DNA of 23,224 nucleotides from Gammaproteobacteria bacterium. GTDB taxonomy: Bacteria; Pseudomonadota; Gammaproteobacteria; Diplorickettsiales; Diplorickettsiaceae. Below are positions 14,913 to 22,391 of the stretch, in pieces. Each line of letters opens with the position of its first letter. Position 1 is the first letter of the stretch. The notes below the pieces were generated by a model that worked only from the letters and a program-made list of their open reading frames with translations, had not been told where the DNA came from and made no database searches. The DNA lies in the NCBI GenBank assembly GCA_013288455.1, contig JABDBU010000012.1, positions 1 to 23,224 on the forward strand. Direction: 5' to 3'. The position numbers and the translations under genes are program-made.

Positions 14913-16571
14913 CTATGCAAAATGAACACGACAATCTTTCAAACTGCTTGTACTGGAAAGTGATTGAGCCTCACCCCCCTGCGATGCAGCAAAGAATAGT
15001 GGACTAGAGACAGCCGCTGGAAGTAATGGCTTCTCAACATCCTGCGCTGAAGCAAACAATAATGATGGACTAGAGACAGCTACATCAGAAATTACCATCC
15101 CCCACCTTTGTAGACTCGTTTCCTGCGTGGACAACGCCTGCGTTCTTAGAGGAGCTGGCATACATTGAAAACATTTCTCTTGCATACGACGCAACACGCA
15201 CATATAACTAATTTTAAGTTTTACATTAGGTATTTCTTCTACACAAGATTGTATTGTTTTAATATGCTGCACTACAAACTTAAGAAAATTACTGCAATAT
15301 GTAGTCGCTTCCTGAGTAGTCAGACCTGCCTTATCATTCAAACGCTTGTTACAAACTACTGTTTCTAGTGCTCGAAAAGCACTAAAAAACTGATTTTTCT
15401 GAGCTTCTTGCTCAAAGCATAGAGAAACCGGTTCTAGCATAAGCATGTTCACTTGTAAAAAGAAAAGAGCTTTTTTTGACAATGCAGAATCTGCATCTGT
15501 CGCACCCTCTGTCTCATCTTCCCCCTCAAATAAGGAATCGTTGTTCCAACAATCAGGTTGACATATCTCAGACCATACAGTCTGCAAACAGATCAAATAG
15601 ATATGCAACTCTATAATATTTTCTTTTAAGCGGCACACATTCCATTTGTTTGTACTGTCTATCAATGTTTCACTCTTCCGTGCTATTTCGTATAGGTTCT
15701 CTGCACGACTATCATCAGCCAAAAAATTTTCTAACAGCGTCTTAAAAGTTTCATAATTATGCATGGAATCCTTTGATACATTACGTACCGCTTCTTGCAT
15801 CGATTTCAATGAATCAATCATCTCCTGCTTCGGATCAATCATCTTCTGCTTCCTCTGCTTCAAGACTGCTACAGACTCTATGGAGCTGCTCAGTTTACCC
15901 AAGCGATCATAGATATTAGCTAACCGAAACTGAATAATTTGTTCTTCACTCAGCGCAGAACCCTCCGGTAACTCTCGATTTACATCGCGCATTGGAACAA
16001 GTTCTCGAGCCGCTGACACAGGATGTGTTTTTTTCAATTTGTTAGCAACGAAATAGGCGGTACCTAGTAGAGCTCCAGCACCTACTACCGCCCCTACAAC
16101 CGCTGGCACCGCAACACCTGCGACTCCGCTAGAAGATTCTATTTCACTGCTTGTAGATACGTTCCCTCCGTTAGTGAAATTTTGTTCAGGAAGTGTGCTA
16201 TTGATAAAAGGTGATGTATCCGATCTGGCTGTTACCGCTAAGATGAATTGACTTGCTCCTAGCAACCATAGCCAAGTGCTGAATTGTTGTGCCCCGGATA
16301 CGATACTTACTGCTCTAGCGCCCGCAGAAGCAACAGCATTACCTGTCTGATTAACACTGACTACTGCTGCCTGCTGAGCAACATCAGCTACATTTTTAGC
16401 CATTTCGACGACCGGCTGTACGATACGTGATGACATGCGTTGAAGGGTCACAACAGTGGCCGCTTTTTTCATCGCAGTAACTACCGGCATCTTTGAAAAC
16501 CTTTCCTCTGCAACGCGTTGTTCCGAATATAAATTTATAGATTTTTTTTTAGCGCTTTTAGATCTTGGCAT
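14913..16571 (-). CDS. Gene B: protease-less paralog with two membrane segments
   Basis: 552 residues; function unknown. It starts MPRSKSAKK like its neighbours, then skips to EQRVAEERFSKM, which aligns with residues near 166-177 of gene A, so about 150 residues are missing. A hydrophobic segment (about 97-113) is followed by only 34 residues containing NST, NFT and NVS sequons, then a second segment (148-176) ending NKLKK. The whole ~870-residue protease-like region is absent. Residues about 205-480 match the C-terminal domain of gene A (EQIIQFRLANI against EKIMKFRCAGI; LHIYLICLQTVWSEIC against LKIYLQCLLPEWDVLC). The tail contains two AVSSP blocks and ends CRVHFA, like gene C (CRVSSRASF). 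It starts 54 bp after gene C and probably shares its transcript. Upstream GGAG lies near the ATG. Confidence 0.75.
   Translation of the reverse strand: MPRSKSAKKKSINLYSEQRVAEERFSKMPVVTAMKKAATVVTLQRMSSRIVQPVVEMAKNVADVAQQAAVVSVNQTGNAVASAGARAVSIVSGAQQFSTWLWLLGASQFILAVTARSDTSPFINSTLPEQNFTNGGNVSTSSEIESSSGVAGVAVPAVVGAVVGAGALLGTAYFVANKLKKTHPVSAARELVPMRDVNRELPEGSALSEEQIIQFRLANIYDRLGKLSSSIESVAVLKQRKQKMIDPKQEMIDSLKSMQEAVRNVSKDSMHNYETFKTLLENFLADDSRAENLYEIARKSETLIDSTNKWNVCRLKENIIELHIYLICLQTVWSEICQPDCWNNDSLFEGEDETEGATDADSALSKKALFFLQVNMLMLEPVSLCFEQEAQKNQFFSAFRALETVVCNKRLNDKAGLTTQEATTYCSNFLKFVVQHIKTIQSCVEEIPNVKLKISYMCVLRRMQEKCFQCMPAPLRTQALSTQETSLQRWGMVISDVAVSSPSLLFASAQDVEKPLLPAAVSSPLFFAASQGGEAQSLSSTSSLKDCRVHFA
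15000..15080. repeat. Repeated 15-mer in the 3' ends of genes B and C
   Basis: TGGACTAGAGACAGC occurs at 15000-15014 and 15066-15080 in gene B and at 16713-16727 in gene C. On the coding strand each gives the AVSSP block in the C-terminal tail (AVSSPLF, AVSSPSLL, AVSSPLL). Gene B therefore carries an internal duplication of a tail segment it shares with gene C. Confidence 0.75.
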
Positions 16572-16625
16572 AATGAAACTCCGAAATTATTCTTTTAAAT
16601 ATGAAGCGATACAAATCATATTTCT
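16572..16625 (-). promoter_or_regulatory. Truncated copy of the upstream region before gene B
   Basis: The 54 bp between genes C and B match only the ATG-proximal part of the longer upstream regions (AAATTATTCTT, ATATGAAGCG, and TATGAT on the minus strand at 16615-16620). The distal portion with the tandem TTAAT motif is missing, so gene B probably depends largely on the promoter of gene C. Confidence 0.55.
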
Positions 16626-19600
16626 TTAAAAACTTGCTCTGGAACTAACACGACAATCTCTCGCACTGCTTATATCGGGCAACGATATATCCTTCTTATC
16701 CTCACGCAATAATGGACTAGAGACAGCCATCTGAACATTTTCTCGAGCATTTTCTCGAGTCGACACATTGGTTCCCGTTCTCCATTTTTTAGCAAAAAAA
16801 CAAGCGGCGATGCCTCCTCCTACTCCTAGCACTGCAGCCGCCACCAAAACTGGAGCCACAATACCTGCGACCCCGCTAGAAGATCTTATTTCACTGCGTG
16901 TAGATACGTTCCATTCATTACTGAAATTTTGATGCGGAAGCAGCGTACTATTACTAACTTGCATTTCTCGCACCGCTGAAATCGCCGTTGACTCCGTTGT
17001 TGAAACCATAGGATATAACCGGGAAGGTGGTGATGTATCCGATTCGGCTGTTACTGTCGCTGTTGAGATGACTCGCGCCTCTGTAGTAGTGCTGAAGAAT
17101 AATGAACGGCTAAATGAGGTAATGTTAGAGCTGCTAGCTTCTTGCATTAGCGCCGCCTTATATTGATGACTTTCCAAAACCTGTAGTCGCAATAGAGTCC
17201 TCCATGTATCGCAATCATTTATTACTGTCGCCATACGTGGATGGATTGACAGCCACTTCTTACGTGCGTACGCAGAGTGACAGACAAAATCCGTTAGCTC
17301 AGCCGGAATAGCGTTAACAGAATCACTCACTAAGACGCTACTCGCATTATAGGATTTGATACTTATAATCTGACGATTAAAAAACTCACTGGATTCGTTA
17401 CCACCTAGTATCGATTGAATAATTCTTTGCTGCATTGTTTCATCGCTTGGTAGATATTCTGCTAGCTCCAGGAACATCTGGGCAAAGACGCCCCTTAACA
17501 AACTATTCATGAACCAATTATAATCATACACAGACATTGGCTGAGTTTGATGAACACCACCACCTAATGTAGATTCCTCTGTAGTTTCCCAGTGACGCGC
17601 TATGTCGTTTTGGCGCATGGTAAAAATGGTATCGCGAAAAAAAACTTGTAAATACATCCCGCCATTACTGTTAATAAAATGAGAAAACTGCTTGCTCTGT
17701 TTTATATCCATCCTATACAAACTATTCGCATCACCAGAACGCTGTGTATCTGGAATTCGGTAATTTTTACTTAATGCCGTTAATTCCGTAAGCCACCGAG
17801 TAAAAGGCTCTGCTTCCTGCTGCTTATATTGTTCGAGTAAAGCGTCGCTTTCCTTCTTACTTTTTCCTTGTTGCAGTCCTGTAAAAAGAGAACGTGAATT
17901 CTCCAAATCTTGTGACGTACAAAACATATACTGCGCAAAAAAATAGTTGTTACTATTCGAATACCTCATTTCAAGTGGGCTTTTGATTTTGTCTGATTCC
18001 TTTGATTTTAACCGCTCGTTCAATTTAGACATCCTTACAGGATCAGTGGAATTAGTACCAAAGCGGACACAGTCTATCAATCCTGTGATGAACGCATATG
18101 AAATGCTACCGTTTGCAGCGTTTTGTCCAAGTAGCGTATAAACCATTGCACGGGAAATTTCATGTTTTTCTTCCTCTTTTTCTTGGTCTTTATAAAGAAA
18201 AGCCTCCTCTAAAATCTCTGCAGGAGTCCTCTTAGAAAACAGTCCTCTATAACGCAGAGAATAAAATTTGTTACGAAACACATAAACTATCAAGGAACTT
18301 TCTTCTCCTACTCCTGTTGCACTGTACAATGTAAACTTACGCATAAAGACATTCATATTTTGATGTTGTTGCTTTATTTGCGCGACCAATTGTTCTAATT
18401 CTGTGGAAGAAAGATCACAGTGGTGAATAGTGATTTTCAGATCAGAGAAACCAGACTCCGCAGGAATATGTGCTCGCTCTACTTTAGGTAGAATCTGCCT
18501 AGGATCAACGACTCTATAGAGCCCATTGAAAGCTGCCCTATCCTGTAACTCTAAGTGTTGAACGTATTGCATCCATACATCTTCTTGAAGGAGCTGCATA
18601 GTATAACCTAGAGACCTCTTGGGAATTTGTGCGCAGCCCATTTTAATAATATCTTGTACAGACTGATCGATCTCCCCGCAGATCCTTGCTGCAGTGAAAA
18701 CATCTCGTTGCTTTGCTACACGCCGTTGGTGTATAAAAAAATTAAGCCCTAACCTGAATACAGTCGTCGGCTCTTCAACATTCCACGGAGTATTACTTAG
18801 AACGAATATTCGCATCTGGCTTAGCAACACTAGAACGTTCCGTGCAGAAACCAAAGGATCAGATAAATAATGCCCAACCGTTCTAACAAGTTCTATAGCA
18901 AATGCCTCAGCTCCCGGAACATAAGCCAGATTCCTTTTTTTTATGGCCGCATTAATAACTTTTTCTAATAGATCGCTATCTTTTTCCCTGAGATAGGGTT
19001 CCCAAACGACTAATACATCTTCCCATTCGCTGCAAGCACCGGGTCTTTGTAACAGTAACTCCGTCTCTGCATACTGGTGAATCAGCGATCCAATGATGTG
19101 ACGAAGCTTGTCAATCGATTCTGCTGACAGTTCTATCTGATTTTCAGCAGAATTTGTACTCCTATTCCTAAGATACCAAAAAAAATATTTCTGAATATCT
19201 TCCGATAATACTCCTCCATTCTCTCGCAGCTGATCATATGCTTCACAGATCACCTGATTCACATGGGGATATAAGTTCTCCCAAGAAGCTTTCCCGTTAT
19301 TAGCAGCACCACCATCCAGAACTTGTGGTAAATAACGGCGACCTGAACAACTATCTTGTTTGATAGACCATGTCGTTATGGCCGCTGCTGCCACTATAGG
19401 TTGACCTACTATCAACCACCCTAGCACATGGCTCAATTGCTTTGCGCTAGATACCATATGTGCTGCGCTAGCGTATGGATTGTTAACACTCCTCACCGTA
19501 GAAACAACGGCTTGACCTGCTTGATTAATACGGACTACTCCCGCCTCAGCCGCATCCCTCACTATTTTCAAAACCGGCCGTACGATACGTGATGATACAT

Positions 19601-20177
19601 TTTTCCAAGTCATAACCGTAGCTGCTTGTTGCGCCGCGTTAACTACTGACATCGTTGAAAACTTTTCACCTGAAACGTGTTGTCCTGATAACTCGAATCG
19701 TTTCACCGCTTCGCGCTTATTCGGGTTTGAGGAATTTCGATATTCCTCTACGAGTAAAAACAATGAAGCAAACTTTCCCGCTTGCCCACATTGCTGATAC
19801 GCTAGCTCTAACTCTTTCCAGTGTTCCAAAATCTCTTCTGAAGAAAATTGTAGTAATTTCACTTTCTCTACTAAATGTTGATAGGCTTTAGCTTGCTCAC
19901 CACGAACGTATTCAACAAAACAGTCGGATCTTGCGTCAACGGTATCGTCCTCTATACCAAATCTTGTTAAATAGAAAATAAATTTAGAGACGCCCTCATA
20001 AAAACGGTCATCATTTTTTTCTTTTGCATCTTTTAGAACCAATAAGATCTGAGAAAAATCTAGCATTTTTGATGGATCCTGAATCCATTTTTCCATAATT
20101 GATTCAAATAATCTTATTAATTGTTCATCTAAATTTATGTGTTTTTGTTTTTTGTTCACGCTTTTAGAACTTGGCAT
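16626..20177 (-). CDS. Gene C: M9-like pseudoprotease paralog without the C-terminal domain
   Basis: 1183 residues, uninterrupted, collinear with gene A from MPSSKSVNKK to the second membrane segment. Order: charged helical region (10-235), hydrophobic segment (about 249-272), helical region, protease-like region (about 545-800), Ser/Thr-rich stalk (1015-1100) with NST, NFS and NVS sequons, membrane segment (about 1102-1130) ending KKWR, and a tail of only about 53 residues. At the site matching HETGH of gene A it reads HEISR (672-676): the second zinc His is Arg676. The position of the third ligand (Glu716 in A) is Thr698 in FITGLIDCV. Flanking blocks are kept (NNYFFAQYMF; LFTGLQQGKSKKE). 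A zinc protease activity is therefore unlikely, yet the frame is open throughout, which suggests a binding or structural role. AGGA lies 9 bp before the ATG. Assignment rests on alignment to gene A. Confidence 0.75.
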   Translation of the reverse strand: MPSSKSVNKKQKHINLDEQLIRLFESIMEKWIQDPSKMLDFSQILLVLKDAKEKNDDRFYEGVSKFIFYLTRFGIEDDTVDARSDCFVEYVRGEQAKAYQHLVEKVKLLQFSSEEILEHWKELELAYQQCGQAGKFASLFLLVEEYRNSSNPNKREAVKRFELSGQHVSGEKFSTMSVVNAAQQAATVMTWKNVSSRIVRPVLKIVRDAAEAGVVRINQAGQAVVSTVRSVNNPYASAAHMVSSAKQLSHVLGWLIVGQPIVAAAAITTWSIKQDSCSGRRYLPQVLDGGAANNGKASWENLYPHVNQVICEAYDQLRENGGVLSEDIQKYFFWYLRNRSTNSAENQIELSAESIDKLRHIIGSLIHQYAETELLLQRPGACSEWEDVLVVWEPYLREKDSDLLEKVINAAIKKRNLAYVPGAEAFAIELVRTVGHYLSDPLVSARNVLVLLSQMRIFVLSNTPWNVEEPTTVFRLGLNFFIHQRRVAKQRDVFTAARICGEIDQSVQDIIKMGCAQIPKRSLGYTMQLLQEDVWMQYVQHLELQDRAAFNGLYRVVDPRQILPKVERAHIPAESGFSDLKITIHHCDLSSTELEQLVAQIKQQHQNMNVFMRKFTLYSATGVGEESSLIVYVFRNKFYSLRYRGLFSKRTPAEILEEAFLYKDQEKEEEKHEISRAMVYTLLGQNAANGSISYAFITGLIDCVRFGTNSTDPVRMSKLNERLKSKESDKIKSPLEMRYSNSNNYFFAQYMFCTSQDLENSRSLFTGLQQGKSKKESDALLEQYKQQEAEPFTRWLTELTALSKNYRIPDTQRSGDANSLYRMDIKQSKQFSHFINSNGGMYLQVFFRDTIFTMRQNDIARHWETTEESTLGGGVHQTQPMSVYDYNWFMNSLLRGVFAQMFLELAEYLPSDETMQQRIIQSILGGNESSEFFNRQIISIKSYNASSVLVSDSVNAIPAELTDFVCHSAYARKKWLSIHPRMATVINDCDTWRTLLRLQVLESHQYKAALMQEASSSNITSFSRSLFFSTTTEARVISTATVTAESDTSPPSRLYPMVSTTESTAISAVREMQVSNSTLLPHQNFSNEWNVSTRSEIRSSSGVAGIVAPVLVAAAVLGVGGGIAACFFAKKWRTGTNVSTRENARENVQMAVSSPLLREDKKDISLPDISSARDCRVSSRASF
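16736..16759. repeat. Perfect 12-bp tandem duplication in gene C
   Basis: CATTTTCTCGAG is present twice in direct tandem and encodes the repeated ARENARENV-like sequence in the short tail after the second membrane segment. The frame is kept. Confidence 0.85.
19087..19471. repeat. Near-identical 385-bp coding patch, gene C copy
   Basis: Partner of 13331-13715 in gene A: same length, no gaps, about 15 differences by eye. Beyond the ends the two genes fall quickly to much lower similarity, for example the codons just after GCTGCGCTAG on the high-coordinate side. Confidence 0.85.
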
Positions 20178-20439
20178 AATGAAATTCCTAAATTATTCTT
20201 ATTATTAAAATATGAAGCGGGATTAATCATAAACATTTATGATCGATATTGCATTAATATTCTAAAAAATTGATGATTAATTTCACCATTAAGATAATGT
20301 AAAATAAAATTTCTCAGTACTGTTATAAAAAAATAATTTATAAATTAAAAGAAAAAAACAATTATATTTTAAATAATTACCTATTTTTTAAAATATAAAA
20401 AATATTACCAAAAAAATATAATAGAAAATAAGGAAATGG
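20178..20439 (-). repeat. Duplicated upstream region, copy before gene C
   Basis: This 262-bp, very AT-rich spacer between thiL and gene C matches the region before gene A over nearly its full length. It carries a conserved TATGAT (minus strand, 20226-20231, 48 bp before the ATG) as a possible -10 and the tandem TTAAT pair at 20276-20293. No terminator for thiL stands out, so some read-through from the glyA-thiL run is possible. Confidence 0.75.
20226..20231 (-). promoter_or_regulatory. Candidate -10 hexamer TATGAT of gene C
   Basis: It has the same hexamer, spacing (48 bp to ATG) and flanks (GTTTATGATT) as the copy before gene A. The -35 region at 17 bp (ATGCAA) is poor, which would fit an activator-dependent promoter or simply a wrong call. 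Confidence 0.35.
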
Positions 20440-21426
20440 CTAATTTTTGAAGGAATTATTATCTACAAAATGCTGAAATCCAGTCCTGTTTAATATAAAT
20501 TGTGTATTTTCTTTAACATACACATTAAGACCAGGATCCTTTGTGATAACTCCGATGCAAGTAACAGGGTAGGAAATTTTTTTTAAGCACTGTTGTAAAG
20601 TTTTTTCATACGTTGGAGAAACAGTAAAACATAATTCATAATCATCGCCTGCACTCAAAGCCAATTGCCAGGCTTCTTCAGAAGATAGTCTTTGTAAAAT
20701 GTCTGAAAGCGGAAGCTCAGTTACGGTAAGCTTTGCACCTACCTGACTCGCTGATAAAATATGACCTAAATCTGCAGCTAAACCGTCTGAAATATCAATG
20801 GCACTGCTGGCGAGACCGCGCAATGCTAGACCCATATCTACTCGTGGTTGTGGACGATGTAGACGCTGTATCAAACATTGGATCTGTTTTTCATTGAATG
20901 AGAATGGCGTGCTATTTTTTAAATAAGCCAACGCCAATCCTGCATCTCCGAGTGTCCCACTCACGTAGATACGGTCACCTACTTGTGCACCCGAACGAAG
21001 TAATGCTTGTCCAGCTGGAACAAAACCTAAGGCTTGAACGGTAACGCTTAAAGGCCCACTGCTAAGATTACCGCCTACAAGCTGGCAATGAAAATCTCGC
21101 ATTAAAGAAAAAAAACCCTGTGCAAATTGTTGCAACCATGTTTCATCTGCGATTGGCAGTGTTAATGCAAGCAAAATCCAGGCAGGTTCCGCACCCATCG
21201 CGGCTAAATCACTTAAATTAACCGCTAAAGATTTATATCCAATATCCGCAGGTGAAGCACTCGCTGGAAAATGTTTGTCTTGTACTAAGGTATCTGTGGT
21301 CACTACCAGGTGTTGACCATGAGGTGGTCGCAATAACGCTGCATCATCCCCTATGCCCAACACGACATCAGAACGACACAGCTCTATCGTATTAAAAAAA
21401 TGCTGAATTAAATCGAATTCGCGCAT
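20440..21426 (-). CDS. thiL: Thiamine-monophosphate kinase ThiL
   Basis: Phosphorylates thiamine monophosphate to the coenzyme thiamine diphosphate. The start is taken as ATG 21426 (MREFDLIQHFF), which aligns with the family N-terminus; an upstream in-frame TTG at 21438 would add four residues. It gives 328 residues, normal for ThiL. Conserved blocks: VVLGIGDDAALL, TTDTLVQDKHF, GYKSLAVNLSDLAAMGAEPAW (metal and nucleotide binding), LVGGNLSSGPLSVTVQALG, SGAQVGDRIYVSGTLGDAG, SSAIDISDGLAADLGHI and LSAGDDYELCFTV. It begins 21 bp after nusB and belongs to the nrdR-nusB-thiL run. Its expected partner pgpA has been displaced by genes C, B and A. Confidence 0.95.
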   Translation of the reverse strand: MREFDLIQHFFNTIELCRSDVVLGIGDDAALLRPPHGQHLVVTTDTLVQDKHFPASASPADIGYKSLAVNLSDLAAMGAEPAWILLALTLPIADETWLQQFAQGFFSLMRDFHCQLVGGNLSSGPLSVTVQALGFVPAGQALLRSGAQVGDRIYVSGTLGDAGLALAYLKNSTPFSFNEKQIQCLIQRLHRPQPRVDMGLALRGLASSAIDISDGLAADLGHILSASQVGAKLTVTELPLSDILQRLSSEEAWQLALSAGDDYELCFTVSPTYEKTLQQCLKKISYPVTCIGVITKDPGLNVYVKENTQFILNRTGFQHFVDNNSFKN

Positions 21427-21447
21427 CAATACAGCCAAATTGTCTTA

Positions 21448-21894
21448 TCAATCAATAAATTCCAGTGGACGCCTCTTATGTGCTAATCCATGTAAAACAC
21501 CGTTGATATACTTATATCCATCCGCTGCACCAAAGCATTTTTCCAATTCTATTGCTTCATTTAACACAATTTTATAGGGCGGCTCAGCCTGTTTACACAG
21601 CTCATAGGCAGCTAACCTTAAAACGGCTAATTCTACAAAACCCAACGCTTTGACAGGCCGATCCAAAAAGGCTTGCAATTGTTGATCTAGATCGGGATAA
21701 CACGCCATGATGCCACGGACCAGTGTTTGAAAGTAAACCGTGTCCACACTCACCATCTCTTCTTGCGATAAAAACTGGCCTTCAATTTCGGATAAGGTAT
21801 GCTGCGTCAGTTGCCACTGATAAATGGCCTGCATGGCAAAACGACGGGCACGCTGTCTTGCTTTAATACTATTTTGTTTTGGTTTCAACGTCAT
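21448..21894 (-). CDS. nusB: Transcription antitermination factor NusB
   Basis: All-helical RNA-binding protein that, with S10 (NusE), binds boxA RNA in rRNA antitermination complexes. The 148-residue length is typical. Conserved parts are ARQRARRFAMQAIYQWQLT near the N-terminus (Arg-rich RNA-binding helix), FVELAVLRLAAYELCKQAEPPYKIVLNEAIELEKCFGAADGYKYINGVL towards the C-terminus in several blocks, and RRPLEFID at the end. The ATG at 21894 lies inside the 3' end of nrdR (26-bp overlap), implying coupled translation. Confidence 0.95.
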   Translation of the reverse strand: MTLKPKQNSIKARQRARRFAMQAIYQWQLTQHTLSEIEGQFLSQEEMVSVDTVYFQTLVRGIMACYPDLDQQLQAFLDRPVKALGFVELAVLRLAAYELCKQAEPPYKIVLNEAIELEKCFGAADGYKYINGVLHGLAHKRRPLEFID

Positions 21895-22366
21895 TAGCTT
21901 TTTTTTGTGAAGAAATCTCCTGTTTCAATTGTTCAATGACCTGATTAAATGCCTGCACATCCTGAAAACTACGATAAACAGAAGCAAATCTGACGTAAGC
22001 AACCGGATCCAAAGCACACAACTCCTCCATAACCCACTCTCCTATCTGCCGCGAAGAAATTTCTCGCTCACCGGATGAACGCAATTTTTTCACCAAGCGC
22101 AGGACCACTGCTTCAACTTGCTCACCGGTAATTGGCCGCTTTTCTAGAGCCTTTAGCATGCCAGCGCGTAGCTTTGCTGGATCAAACGCACTGCGGGTAT
22201 TATCTCGCTTTACCACTCGAGGCAAACCCAGCTCAGCAGATTCAAAACTACTAAAACGCTCATTGCAAACCAGACACTCACGACGACGACGCACTTGATG
22301 ACCATCATGGCTAAGGCGTGAATCGATTACTTTCGTATCCGCTGCATTGCAAAAAGGACAGTACAT
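21869..22366 (-). CDS. nrdR: Transcriptional repressor NrdR
   Basis: Zinc-finger and ATP-cone regulator that represses ribonucleotide reductase genes according to nucleotide state. The start is set at ATG 22366, giving MYCPFCNAADTKVIDSRL, the universal N-terminus; a longer in-frame reading from 22450 would run into glyA and adds no family sequence. Length is 165 residues. The zinc ribbon uses Cys3, Cys6, Cys31 and Cys34. The RRRRECLVCNERFSSFE and ATP-cone region (PRVVKRDNTRSAFDPAKL, MLKALEKRPITGEQVE) are intact, as is VAYVRFASVYRSFQDV. A Lys/Gln-rich tail of about 15 residues extends beyond the E. coli protein (149 aa) and is encoded where the gene overlaps nusB. It starts 25 bp after glyA. 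Confidence 0.95.
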   Translation of the reverse strand: MYCPFCNAADTKVIDSRLSHDGHQVRRRRECLVCNERFSSFESAELGLPRVVKRDNTRSAFDPAKLRAGMLKALEKRPITGEQVEAVVLRLVKKLRSSGEREISSRQIGEWVMEELCALDPVAYVRFASVYRSFQDVQAFNQVIEQLKQEISSQKKANDVETKTK

Positions 22367-22391
22367 AATACGAAATCCCAGGTACAGGAGG

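Noticed and set aside
16626..20177. Gene C as a decayed pseudogene
   Set aside because: The frame is intact over 1183 codons with a good ribosome binding site and conserved module borders; only catalytic residues are changed.
9742..20177. Insertion sequence, prophage or integrative element carrying genes A-C
   Set aside because: No transposase, integrase, terminal inverted repeats or attachment duplications could be seen at either edge; local duplication explains the repeats.
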